From Prostheceraeus crozeri (taxonomy: Eukaryota > Platyhelminthes > Polycladida > Euryleptidae), in the NCBI GenBank assembly GCA_907163375.1, contig CAJQUW010011240.1, positions 35,776-99,775 on the forward strand: a stretch of 64,000 nt of DNA, given 5' to 3'. The notes under the pieces are model-generated. The model worked only from the letters and a program-made list of their open reading frames with translations. It had not been told where the DNA came from and did no database searches. Positions within the stretch are counted from its first letter, which is position 1. Every line of letters starts with the position of its first letter. Shown here one piece after another: positions 19,510-29,110 of this stretch. The translations under genes and the position numbers were made by a program.

Positions 19510-19970
19510 TGAGTTGGTTGACTGCTGACGATATTAAGACTAAAGTGCAGCGTAATGCAGACGAAGCGACGTTGAAAGCTTTCGATAATGTCTATTCACT
19601 CGATACCTTACCACCTGCAGTAAATCACTATCCCATCTTTATTGTGCTAAACACTCATTCGCAGAATTTAGGCGGTGAGCATTGGAAAGCGATCTTTATT
19701 GGAGAAGACCGACGTGGTGAACTATTTGACTCTCTTGCTCAACCTCCAAATATACCAACACAGCAGTGGTTGAGAAAACATACGCGTCAATATCAGCGAA
19801 ATGAACGCATACTACAACATCCACTTTCATCAACGTGTGGTGCTTTTGTACTGTACTTCATCTTAAAACGTTTACATGTATCTCGATTTGCATCTATTAT
19901 TCAAAACTTTTCATGTAATCCATCCTCTAATGAAAAAATGATTTGTAAGTTCTATCATGATTTGAAATAA
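19509..19970 (+). CDS. Adenain-like (Ulp1-fold) cysteine protease
   Basis: 153 residues; the maturation protease that trims capsid precursors. The catalytic set is visible in order: H58 in GEHWK, acidic D74 in GELFDS, Q103 in LQHPLSS and nucleophile C110 in STCGAF. Spacing is that of adenovirus-type proteases, slightly short at the C-terminus. It overlaps the capsid stop by one base, and its own stop overlaps an AATAAA signal at 19966-19971. It is intact in both copies. Confidence 0.9.
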   Translation: MSWLTADDIKTKVQRNADEATLKAFDNVYSLDTLPPAVNHYPIFIVLNTHSQNLGGEHWKAIFIGEDRRGELFDSLAQPPNIPTQQWLRKHTRQYQRNERILQHPLSSTCGAFVLYFILKRLHVSRFASIIQNFSCNPSSNEKMICKFYHDLK

Positions 19971-20001
19971 AAACATCATGTTGGAAAAATTGTTTTTTAT
20001 T
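19966..20001. terminator. Overlapping convergent polyadenylation signals
   Basis: AATAAA on the plus strand (19966-19971) overlaps the protease stop codon. AATAAA on the minus strand (plus-strand TTTATT, 19996-20001) overlaps the stop codon of the TBP-like gene. The late forward block and the reverse transcription-factor block therefore converge within about 30 bp. The same arrangement exists in B near 55182-55220. Confidence 0.7.
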
Positions 20002-20542
20002 TTACAATCCGCTGGGTACGTACATACTCAATGAGATAGTCTAGGATCACATTTTCTTGTACATGAGATTTTAGTCCAGTAATGATCACTTTACTATTAT
20101 GAAAGATTGCCACATGCACAGGTAACCAACAACTAATGAGAGCTGCAGGAAAAAGTTCGGGTTCATAACACAAATTGTAACTGCTGGTACGAATCTTCAA
20201 AAATGATAGACTGTCACTCAATTGAGTAGAGATCACCATATTGTCCACAGTCAGATTCGACATCACACACCTCTCCCTCTTCCATATCCGACGTAGTAGT
20301 CTTTGTAGCTCTAAGCGCATTGACTGCGCCGATGAATGAGAAAGGGCGCCGAGAATCTGTACAGTCCCATTTGGGAAGAGTTGAAGATTCCGTGAATTGT
20401 TCATCTTCACCACTAACATTTGAGGACGGCCCGGGTAATACTTGCTGTTTGGAAGCTGTTGGTGTAATGTTGTGAGATCGATTTTGGTGTAGAGTCTGAA
20501 GCGACGGAGAATGTTGACGATGGTGTAGCGATGGCGCTTCAT
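19997..20542 (-). CDS. TATA-binding protein (TBP)-like transcription factor
   Basis: A 181-residue protein, the length of the TBP core, made of two direct repeats (about 8-86 and 97-176). Repeat 1 has TIVNILRRFRLYTKIDLTTL and LQLFPNGTVQILGA. Repeat 2 has NMVISTQLSD, the TBP hallmark YEPELFP, and VAIFHNSKVIITGLK. Of the four DNA-intercalating phenylalanines (yeast F99, F116, F190, F207), three are present (F56, F131, F147); the F99 position is Pro40. Start: the Met at 20542 directly precedes repeat 1. It should bind TATA-like promoters, perhaps those of the element. Its first 329 nt overlap the end of the adjacent PC4-like frame. It is intact in both copies. Confidence 0.85.
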   Translation of the reverse strand: MKRHRYTIVNILRRFRLYTKIDLTTLHQQLPNSKYYPGRPQMLVVKMNNSRNLQLFPNGTVQILGALSHSSAQSMRLELQRLLRRIWKRERCVMSNLTVDNMVISTQLSDSLSFLKIRTSSYNLCYEPELFPAALISCWLPVHVAIFHNSKVIITGLKSHVQENVILDYLIEYVRTQRIVK

Positions 20543-20864
20543 GATGAAAGAATGAGTAAATTGAGCGATGTACCTTCCTTTTATACTTTTCCCAACTACC
20601 TTGATGAAATGTGAAGTTAGTATGAAGTTGGGAATGATAGAGTTGAATTCGCCGATTGTTGACGCGCAGCCAGATGCGATTTCCAATACGTGAATGTCTT
20701 TTCATATAGAAGTATTTCAAGTCCTTCATGATATGATGTAGAGATTGAAAATGACGATAAGATAAAGCAAACTCTCTTCTCACATTTCCAGTTGAATCTT
20801 TGAAATAGACGTTTCGATCATGATCCGTTTCAATACGTTGTAGGGAATCTAATTTCCAACTCAT
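20214..20864 (-). CDS. PC4-like DNA-binding protein paralogue 2, with long tail
   Basis: 216 residues. The first 110 align throughout with the neighbouring 118-aa protein (WKLDSLQRIETDHDRNVYFK against WILDSLQYIRVDRDGNVHFK). That part has two strand-strand-strand-helix units whose pattern resembles the PC4/p15 coactivator fold (short basic strands, then a FALSYRHFQSL helix start). The fold assignment is by pattern only. The remaining 105 residues are Ser/His/Gln-rich and acidic and are read in the frame overlapping the TBP-like gene, so the tail may be incidental. It lies 22 bp downstream of its paralogue on the same strand. Confidence 0.6.
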   Translation of the reverse strand: MSWKLDSLQRIETDHDRNVYFKDSTGNVRREFALSYRHFQSLHHIMKDLKYFYMKRHSRIGNRIWLRVNNRRIQLYHSQLHTNFTFHQGSWEKYKRKVHRSIYSFFHHEAPSLHHRQHSPSLQTLHQNRSHNITPTASKQQVLPGPSSNVSGEDEQFTESSTLPKWDCTDSRRPFSFIGAVNALRATKTTTSDMEEGEVCDVESDCGQYGDLYSIE

Positions 20865-20886
20865 GATGTGTGGTAGTCATGTCTGA

Positions 20887-21243
20887 TTAAGATTTGCATA
20901 GTAGGGCGATGAACTCACGACGAATAAATGTCATGATGGAGCGATGTATATATCTTCTATACTTCTCCCAATTGTATTTGCGAAATGAGAAACAGTTTGC
21001 GGAATGAGAATGGTAGATTTGAATTTCATTTCTGTAATGTTGAAGCCAAACTTGATCACCCAAGGAGATGAATCTTAATGTTTCAAAATATTCCAAATCC
21101 CTCATGATATCATTGAGGTTGACAAATTGTCGCCATGTTAATGTAATTCCTCTTGATGTATGACCATGAGAATTTTTGAAATGTACGTTTCCATCACGAT
21201 CAACTCTGATATATTGTAGAGAGTCCAAAATCCAAGTCTTCAT
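20887..21243 (-). CDS. PC4-like DNA-binding protein paralogue 1
   Basis: 118 residues from the ATG at 21243. Two similar halves: VDRDGNVHFK...RGITLTWRQFVNL and LGDQVWLQHYRNEIQIYHS...NWEKYRRYI. Each looks like the strands plus helix of a PC4-type single-strand DNA-binding and coactivator fold, where human PC4 has a comparable GISLxxxQW motif. Together with the second paralogue and the TBP-like gene it forms a reverse-strand transcription-factor block. It diverges from the minor-capsid gene at 21279, with only 35 bp between the two ATGs. Confidence 0.6.
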   Translation of the reverse strand: MKTWILDSLQYIRVDRDGNVHFKNSHGHTSRGITLTWRQFVNLNDIMRDLEYFETLRFISLGDQVWLQHYRNEIQIYHSHSANCFSFRKYNWEKYRRYIHRSIMTFIRREFIALLCKS

Positions 21244-21278
21244 GATGTTATGCAAAGTTGCAGATTAGCAATATAAAA

Positions 21279-22676
21279 ATGTCGTTTTATCATATTTTGC
21301 TTAGCAATGCGGCTACAAAGAGATTTACTAGTAATCGAGCCGCACTCTTTTCTACTCCCATTGATCATGCACAACAGCTAAATGGAAATTGGGAAGTGGG
21401 TGTCACTCAACTTGTTTATAGCAACTGTGTCTATACTTTTGATCATGAGGTGATGACTATTAATATGAGGCGTACAGCTGCTTACCAATGTGAAAAGGGC
21501 TGCCGAGTATACATTCCACAGTGGCCAAAGAAAGATCTCTTATCATGTAAAAAGTTTATATATGATTTCTTGAATAAAGCGAGTAAACATATTGTCCAAT
21601 TTACTCCGCACAATGATGATTATACTTATGTACATCATGTAGTTGAGAAAGATTGGATTGTTGGTTTAAGTCCAAGTTTAAGAAATGATTTAGGTTACCT
21701 CGCTAGCGCCTTAACAAGCTATGATAATTTTAGCGTTAATTACCACATAAGTGGTCATAAACAGTTAATATATCGAGAGGATGCTTATTATGTAGATCTT
21801 ATTCCAAGAAATGAGAAGACGTTGGTGAAGAAGATTGTGATTAAGCCAAGAAAGACAAACACGACTCCTGAAACATTATTGAAGAAATTTAATTATCTCC
21901 TTCGAGTTGATGGCAAACAAGTGGCAACATTGACTTATATTAAATCATCTAATCATATTGCAATAAGCAAATTAAATGATGATGATCTAGTATTAGTTTG
22001 TTCAAAAGATTTTCATCAGTTCTTACGACATCGTTCTGCAGCTGTTCATGGAAAATCTGATGTGCAACATTTACCATGTGAAAGGTCAAATCAATTTGAT
22101 ACAGAATGGACCGTATCTTTATACAGAAAGTGTGTAGAGCCTTTAGGTGGTATCTTACATGAAACAAGAGTGTTGATGCCTCGCATTATTACTTCGGTTA
22201 AATTGGTTGTAGATTATTTAAATGAAGTGATTAATGACCAACATATTTCATTTTCTGAAAAAGAAGGTACTTTGTCTCTCACTATAAGTGGAAAAGGTAT
22301 TGAACTAATTATGGATAAAACTCTAATGGACATTTTGGGTTTTGATCAAAATATCTTTAAAAGTGGTACTGTAACCAAAGCTAGCGCAGACATGTCGCTA
22401 TCGCGTCGTATTAACTATTTTCAGATATATTCCAATATTGGTGAAGATGTACGTGTGGGAGATGTTGAAGCTCCATTGCTAGCAATGATACCATACCAGC
22501 CAAAAAGCTGCAGTATTTTATCTGAGCATACTTTCAAGAAAGTGCATTATACAAAGCTGAAATCAAAGTACATCCCACAAATTGATATTGCCATTTATGA
22601 CGATGCTGGTGCGTTGATTCCTTTTCATAAAGATGCTGTGACAAGTATCACACTCCATTTCCGAATGAAGAGTTAA
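21279..22676 (+). CDS. Minor-capsid/penton-like protein 1
   Basis: 465 residues from the ATG at 21279; the frame upstream has only TTG. It opens with the widespread Polinton motif for capsid-associated proteins (PIDHAQQLNGNWEVGVTQLV). It ends with a conserved Polinton-style C-terminus (HYTKLKSKYIPQIDIAIYDD...FHKDAVTSITLHFR). A similar N-terminal motif opens the next gene, so the two are paralogues. Penton or spike-type minor capsid protein is the best reading; which of the two is the penton cannot be decided here. TATAAAA sits immediately before the ATG. Confidence 0.65.
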   Translation: MSFYHILLSNAATKRFTSNRAALFSTPIDHAQQLNGNWEVGVTQLVYSNCVYTFDHEVMTINMRRTAAYQCEKGCRVYIPQWPKKDLLSCKKFIYDFLNKASKHIVQFTPHNDDYTYVHHVVEKDWIVGLSPSLRNDLGYLASALTSYDNFSVNYHISGHKQLIYREDAYYVDLIPRNEKTLVKKIVIKPRKTNTTPETLLKKFNYLLRVDGKQVATLTYIKSSNHIAISKLNDDDLVLVCSKDFHQFLRHRSAAVHGKSDVQHLPCERSNQFDTEWTVSLYRKCVEPLGGILHETRVLMPRIITSVKLVVDYLNEVINDQHISFSEKEGTLSLTISGKGIELIMDKTLMDILGFDQNIFKSGTVTKASADMSLSRRINYFQIYSNIGEDVRVGDVEAPLLAMIPYQPKSCSILSEHTFKKVHYTKLKSKYIPQIDIAIYDDAGALIPFHKDAVTSITLHFRMKS

Positions 22677-22685
22677 TGCAAACGT

Positions 22686-24236
22686 ATGCTAATATATTTT
22701 TCCAATATGAATAATGTGGAAAGTGAAAATAAGGACTCGTTTCTAATTTACTTACCCAGTAATTCTTCTATGAATAAATTTCCCAAAAATAAACTATCAG
22801 ACTATCGAGTAGAATTAAATCGGCCACTGCATTTAGAAGGTGAATGGGAGGTTGGCGTTTCTAGTATTTGCTATGATAGCAATATTCAGAATGTGAATGA
22901 TTTGGAAGAAATGATATTGACTCCTCGCACCCATGATGGAATAACGATGAATAATGCATTTGAGTTCCCATACAATTTAACATCAGATGGAAAGTGGAAC
23001 TATGAATGGATTCAGATAAAATCAGATTCTTATGAACCATTTGGGAATGAGAAAATTATTAAGGCATTCAACAGTGGTAATACTTCCATCATGAAGAATA
23101 GAAATCAGAAAGCTTATGAGTTTACTATCTATCATTGGAGTGGGAGACAGTTCCTCCGCTTTCATTCTTTTACTAAAGGTCTTACGCTGAGGTTGGATAA
23201 TGAATTCTATCCACATCTTGGTTTTGGTCATGGACTACATCTAACGTCAATTGCTACTGCAAATGTTAAAAAAGTTTATTCAAATCGAATCAACAAATTT
23301 CATTATAAATTTAAAATATTTGATGAAGATGTTGTAGAATTCGAAGAACGCATCATTTTGAAAAAGCGTGGTGTTCAACCTTTATCACTTATTGAGTTAG
23401 TAAAACGATGGAATGAGACTGTGGGTAAGAAGTATGGAGAGAAAATTATGGCGGACAAAAATAAGTTGGTTATTCAGAAATATAATGACAAACTTACAGT
23501 TTATTTCTCTCCAACCTTGCGTCATTTTGTAAGACATTATACACCTATTATTGGAAGCGGTGTGGTGTATTCTTCTCATGAATATCACACTAAAGCTGAT
23601 TCAGTTAATGATGAATGGTGGGTGGACATCTATGGCGATCGCATCAAGAAAATTTACCAGTCTTATGAAGAATCTAAAGTTGCTATCAATATAATGCCGC
23701 GTCTATATCATACAGTTGAAAGCTTCATTCATGTAGTAAATCCTTATATACAACAGAAGTTGAAGCATGTGATGAAAGGTAAATATGATGTAAAGACACA
23801 CCACATTTCGTTTTCAATTGAAAATCAACGCGTTGTTCTGAAACTGGGTGATGACATTCAATGTCAATTGAGTAAAAATTTGAAAAAACTCTTTGGTTTT
23901 TCAATGCTACAAACAGTGTTTGCTGCTGCGCATACGATTGGTATAGAAACACCAATGACACTTGATAAACATGAACAGCACCTTTACATTCAAAGTGATT
24001 TGATTCTACCTATTTCTGTTGGTGAGAAAAAAGAATACATTTTACGTGATTTCATTCATAATAAAGACGCTTCATATGGAATAGTCGAGAAGATGTTTGA
24101 ATCTATTTTCTATCATCCCGTCGTCAAACAAACTATACCCTCTATTACTATCAAAATTACCAATGGTTTACAAGAGTGCATCCATGTGAAAGATACTAAA
24201 TCCCTCGTAACTTTAGTGTTTTGGAAAACAAAGTGA
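22686..24236 (+). CDS. Minor-capsid/penton-like protein 2
   Basis: 516 residues; begins 9 bp after the previous stop. The N-terminus has the SDYRVELNRPLHLEGEWEVG motif shared with the preceding protein; a second Met (22707) is an alternative start. Two further blocks (YHTVESFIHVVNPYI and KNLKKLFGFS) parallel similar positions in its neighbour. It probably forms part of the vertex or capsid-associated complex. An AATAAA lies at 24260-24265. Identity to copy B is about 98% and drops sharply right after the stop codon. Confidence 0.65.
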   Translation: MLIYFSNMNNVESENKDSFLIYLPSNSSMNKFPKNKLSDYRVELNRPLHLEGEWEVGVSSICYDSNIQNVNDLEEMILTPRTHDGITMNNAFEFPYNLTSDGKWNYEWIQIKSDSYEPFGNEKIIKAFNSGNTSIMKNRNQKAYEFTIYHWSGRQFLRFHSFTKGLTLRLDNEFYPHLGFGHGLHLTSIATANVKKVYSNRINKFHYKFKIFDEDVVEFEERIILKKRGVQPLSLIELVKRWNETVGKKYGEKIMADKNKLVIQKYNDKLTVYFSPTLRHFVRHYTPIIGSGVVYSSHEYHTKADSVNDEWWVDIYGDRIKKIYQSYEESKVAINIMPRLYHTVESFIHVVNPYIQQKLKHVMKGKYDVKTHHISFSIENQRVVLKLGDDIQCQLSKNLKKLFGFSMLQTVFAAAHTIGIETPMTLDKHEQHLYIQSDLILPISVGEKKEYILRDFIHNKDASYGIVEKMFESIFYHPVVKQTIPSITIKITNGLQECIHVKDTKSLVTLVFWKTK

Positions 24237-24415
24237 AGTCATTGTGATATGTTTATTGAAATAAAAATATGTATATGAAAAAGTCTTTTCACAGATATAG
24301 GGGGAATGGGCTGACTGTAGGCATATATTCACAAGGAAGAAACGATCTCATGCGATACATAAAACAACCATGTATATCTACAAAAAGCAACATCAAAATA
24401 CTGAGTTAAAGTTGA

Positions 24416-27400
24416 TTATGTCAATACATCTCCTGAATGTGGTAGCGTGAGTTTTATTCTTTTGGGTGGAGGTATGTTTGTGTCAGGATGTCCATGTGGA
24501 AGAGATGTGTTATGTCCTATCCAACACCTCTTATCCTCCCATGCTGAAAGTGCTCGTTTCTTGAACGTGTACGTTTTCACAGTATGAACTTGAGATTTTA
24601 AGATTGTCATATTGACAAACGTTATATTTTTATTTTTATAGGCCTTCTTATAGGAGCGATGTTTCATTTTGTGAACAATGGATTTTGATATACCTTTAGC
24701 ACGCTTAATACTATCTGCACATTCTTTTAATTTCATGAAATACATTTTAGGACGGAGGAGAATCATTTCATCTATTTCCTTTCCTGCTGTTTCATCCTTA
24801 AAACAACCAAGTTTGGCTTTATTCTGTATGGAATAGAGTGGATGAGTGGGATTGTAGTTAGATGTGTCGAAATATTTTTCTAATGACTTGCCTACTTCAT
24901 TAAAATTTAAATCTTTTTGAGTGGTAATTCCTAAAAAGAAACTATCTGTATCACCACCCAGCAAGCGAACCTCTTTTACGAGAAGGCATGGTTTTAATAT
25001 TTTGTAGAAGAGTTGATACATTTCAAGCTTGGAATAATCTAAAACGGCTTGCCCAATATAGATGGGTTTGCACAACTCAACTTCTGATTTTATCATTTTA
25101 ACACCTACAAGATCCTCATCGATGATGTCTCTATCAATGAAAAGAGGTGATGAGGTCAATTTGTGATATTTTTGTTCATCAACGACTAGTTTGTAGTTCA
25201 TACGTTTTCTAACATCCTCCATGGTCTTTCCGAAAAGACTGTTATTCTTATATTTATAAAAATCCTTTTCAAAATTATTTTGGGCGAGTGCACGTTTTTG
25301 ACTGTTACTATCTATGTAGGGTTTGAGGAATGCTTTCTGTCTAAATTTGATAATGCGGTGAACTGACTTTAGAAGCATGCCCATTTCTAAATAGAATTTT
25401 AATATGCAGAAGTGTACGAGATAATTTTTCTTATCATATTGGGTGAGTAAAAGTTTGCGGCATGGTTTGTACCTTGGCTGTCCACACTCTGTTAAGTTAT
25501 TATGAAATTGTGACATGAATGGTGAAAACATATCTTCAGTCACTTCACCAGATTCAGGTGCGAGTGGGAAATCAGCAGTTTTATTTTTAATGCTATTTGG
25601 ATAAATCAAATCCACTTCAAAATAATATCCCCAATCACCTTCATCTGGAATCTTCAGTATGTTTGAAGGATTGGAGTAATACTCAAGCTCATCTTGATTT
25701 AACCAACTAAACTCGGAATGAGGTAGTGGTTTAGACAGTGAACTGCCATATAAATTATTTTGGTCATAGTACTTTAGGTGGATATGATCATCACCTACTG
25801 TTTCAGATTTTATATGATGTTTATTTACAAATGTGAGACCACCGCGTATTCCGCGCTCAAATATATTATACATCTCCGGGTCTTGTAAGAGGTGAATGGT
25901 CTCACCAGTCATTTTAAAGGCTGATTTAAAGGACATGGCTGGTAGACTGACAAAGTGGACAGGATCTAATTTGTCTTCTTCTAATGCCACTAGTCGAAAT
26001 TCCTGAAAGACATCAGCCAGCAAAATGACATCTAATTCTAAGTAAGCGATCATATAATCGCCAAACGTTTTACATTCAAATTTTAACCATGCCTCTTGAG
26101 CATGTTCATAATCTTCTATTGGACAATCTTCACCCGTCAAATCGTTTTGGAATTTGTCAATGGAAGGAAGGGTTGTTTCATTTAGTTTAGACATTGAGCT
26201 AAAATACGCATAAGGAAAGACTCCTTTGCGAGTGATTATTTCATCCGTTAAGTTTGGATAGTGTTTCTTCAAAGTTTGACTATGGGGAAGAAACTTGAGA
26301 TTACGAACGAGAGAAGCTAGTGACGCTGACATGAATTGGAATGAATCTAAAAATTTTATTTCGAAGAAGACTGTCTTATTTTCTTTAGTTTTATCTACTG
26401 GTACTTTTGCTGTCATTGCCATGAATTTTTCTCTCGTTTGTGCTATTACATTAAACTGCCACGATTTCATCTGGCTCAACCCTCCTTTTATGAGCATATG
26501 ACTGTCATAGCCCTTAAAGTTATGAAAAATGACGGGTAGTACACGACGTCTCAACCTAAGTGAAAAGTTACATTTGGAGCAGAGTGCGTTTCTAAATTTA
26601 CCAGTGATGTGATCATGATCACGCACTTTCTTAATTTTATCGTCATCAAACGTTTTATGACATTTAGGGCAGGATGTGCAACTTTCAAATTTTTGTTTGT
26701 CTTCATCTGACATATGTAGTGACTTACGCTGCAATTGGGAATCATATGATTGTTGAAATTTAGCAGCTTTATCGAGAAATTCTAGAAATTTTGAAATGCA
26801 ATCTTCACCTTGCCAAGTATGCATTTTGTTTTGTCTATTCCTAAAGTGGTCATGCCATACTTCATAGCAGGATATGGCTGCTGGCTTGTGGATGATATCA
26901 TCAATGTAGCATTCTATGTCTGCGTAAATGACACGCAGGGGACTTAATTCGTCACCATTATCCCTATGTGAAAATATTTTATCTTTGGGCATGCGTTCCA
27001 TTTGTAATTTACCTCGCTTGCACCATTCATAGTGAGTTTCAAATTTATCTTTACTCCAAAAGGAGCGGATGCAGCGGTCGCATACAAAATGTTCACCTCT
27101 TTTAGAGTGCCCCAAGTGAGTGTACAAGCGAGAGATTTTGGGAATACCACAGTAGTGCCATTCCTCGCTGTCATTTTGTTTTACTAATAAGAGGTTGACT
27201 ACACGTTCATAACAAGTTGAACGTGAATTATAGCGGGCACCCTTCAACCCCTTCTCCCACACGTGAACGACAATTTTAATCTTATTATGTTTTTCGAACG
27301 TTTCTACATCTTTGATTTTCATGTTGTTACTATCACAACCTTCAAAGTCTAGTTCATCCTCCCACTGTCTATAGCTATAGGTGCGATCTCGGTGCGCGTT

Positions 27401-28390
27401 GATATCATTATAGTGAAGGATGGATAGGACTGCATATTTGAAACACTGTGATTTACAATCGACATTGATGACAGCTTTCTTATTATACAACGTTTTTGGT
27501 AGTTTAAATGTACCTCGAGCTGCATGACTTTCTAATAGTGAAATTTTGAATATGGCTGAGTCCACACCATCAAAAATGAGAGCGCTGTCGCGTTGATTGA
27601 ATTTATCCACATTTGATTTTAAACATTGAATGTGAAAATTTAGCCAAGACTCGCAGTCTACAACTTCGGTTGCGGAAGAGGAAGGAACATGAAACTGTAT
27701 TCTCTCCGTCACTTGACCCGTTTGAAAATCTATCTTAATATATTTTAGTTTAAGGTAGATGAGCGCCTTCATTCTAAAATTGTCTAAATTGTTGAAGAGC
27801 GCTTCGATAATGTTTGAATTTTGAAGGAGCCACTCAGGAAAATCTACTATTTGAGTATTGGACTCCATGCAGTAGTCGCGTACTAAATTATTATGTGAAA
27901 CATTAATGAGGGAGCTGGTAGAGGTACCGTTGGTGTAGTGGTCATTTGCATGCGTGTGTTGAAGTCTGTGTGAAGATCGCTGAAAGTGACTATCAAAAGA
28001 AAGAGGGCACAAATCGCAAGGAAAGGAGATGTCATCGACAGAATCAACTTCACCTCCGGAGATTGACGCCGCTTTGCGTTGACACACACGTTGTTTGATG
28101 TGTCGAAGGAGACTGTGCTTCCTTGTAAACATATGTCCGCAGTCGGCACATTCCCACTCGTTGCCTTGTCGCGAGAGTCCTGAGCTGGAACTCACATCAC
28201 CTGAAAGAGAAATCATTCTTTCATCTCTGTTCAATTCTCAGTGTATTGTTACAACCTACCTTGACTCAACAACTCTAAACTTTCCTCAAGAAGGGAGGGT
28301 GTTGGTGATGAAGTTGATGCCTGAAATTGAGGAAGATGCTATTAGCCACACGTTTGAGGGAGATGAGTGAAGAAATTTTCAACTTACCAT
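24416..28390 (-). CDS. Protein-primed family B DNA polymerase with N-terminal zinc fingers (three exons)
   Basis: Replicates the element. Exons: 28388-28390 (ATG only), 28260-28320, and 24416-28200, about 1282 codons. All junctions are GT-AG with matching phase, and the same three-exon model fits copy B. Domains: two C2H2 fingers (WECADCGHMFTRKHSL, CDLCPLSF); a Polinton-specific N-terminal domain with INVDCKSQCFKYAVLSILHY; another finger; exonuclease motifs YADIECY and FHNFKGYDSH; polymerase motifs YYDQNNLYG, KNNSLFGKTMED and GGDTDSFFL. The frame is intact. The poly-A signal is at 24252-24257 (reverse). Compared with B it is only about 80-85% identical, unlike neighbouring genes. Confidence 0.9.
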
Positions 28391-28667
28391 TTCAACGAAA
28401 TTATGTTTAAGCTTGATACTTCAACAAGATAGAGACTTCACTCAAATAATACGTCTCAAATTTGGAATTCACTTGTACGCCTCAAATAATAACAGAATTC
28501 GCTAGACAACAGTTCACTTATGCGTCTCAAAGACAGAGTGAAATGACACGAATGTCACTTTGCATATATACTTTCATATTCATCATTCATTGGCTGTTCA
28601 TTCTGATTGGTTGCTTGTTGATACTTAAGAATTAGAAAACATTTCAAAGTTATTATTCACAGTCAAC
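28391..28667. promoter_or_regulatory. Divergent promoter between PolB and the 131-aa gene, copy A
   Basis: Two ATGs point away from each other across 277 bp. For PolB a TATA-like AGTATATATGC lies near 28563-28573 (reverse). The PolB leader has three variants of a CACTTGTACGCCTCAAA-type motif (about 28443, 28479 and 28525). A TATA-weak region near 28620 may serve the forward gene. In copy B the PolB leader is replaced by sequence closely matching the promoter of the 234-aa gene, so promoter modules have been exchanged. Confidence 0.6.
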
Positions 28668-29063
28668 ATGACAAGCCCTCCGACAACACCAAACACAAAA
28701 TTCTCTTCTCCATCCTCAACACCAATCGCTCCAACGAAGGTAGAGAAGGTGTTATTACCAGCGGACAACGAAGAGAGTGTATGTGAGAAGGAGTGTCCCG
28801 ACTTAACAGGTGTGAGGTGGAAGTATCTCCAGTACGATACTGACGATGTGATGGAGATCACCAGCACCAAGTTCCTCCACCAATTATGGGAGTGGTACAC
28901 CCCTAACTCCCAGCCACGAACTATGGAGGAGTGGGAGTATATTGACAAAGTGAGGCTCGCAGTGGAAGAACGATTAAAGCAAGTGAACTGTTTTTGTTAT
29001 CTATGTGAAGCCAGACTATGGGACGATATTGACGATGAAGACCTTTTGAAATACATGCCATAA
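28668..29063 (+). CDS. Small early-type protein (131 aa), unknown
   Basis: N-terminal Ser/Thr/Pro-rich segment, then a conserved domain (LTGVRWKYLQYDTDDVM, WEWYTPNSQPRT) and a C-terminal CFCYLCEARLWDDIDDEDLL with a CxCxxC pair. I do not recognise it. It is divergent from PolB, with AATAAA overlapping its stop (29062-29067). The B version (46006-46443) has 145 residues; the N-terminal third differs strongly while the last 70 residues are well conserved. That marks the C-terminal domain as the functional core. Confidence 0.65.
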   Translation: MTSPPTTPNTKFSSPSSTPIAPTKVEKVLLPADNEESVCEKECPDLTGVRWKYLQYDTDDVMEITSTKFLHQLWEWYTPNSQPRTMEEWEYIDKVRLAVEERLKQVNCFCYLCEARLWDDIDDEDLLKYMP

Positions 29064-29110
29064 TAAATTTTTATTTCGTATTATCTTTGCTTTCATACTG
29101 ACTTACTTGA

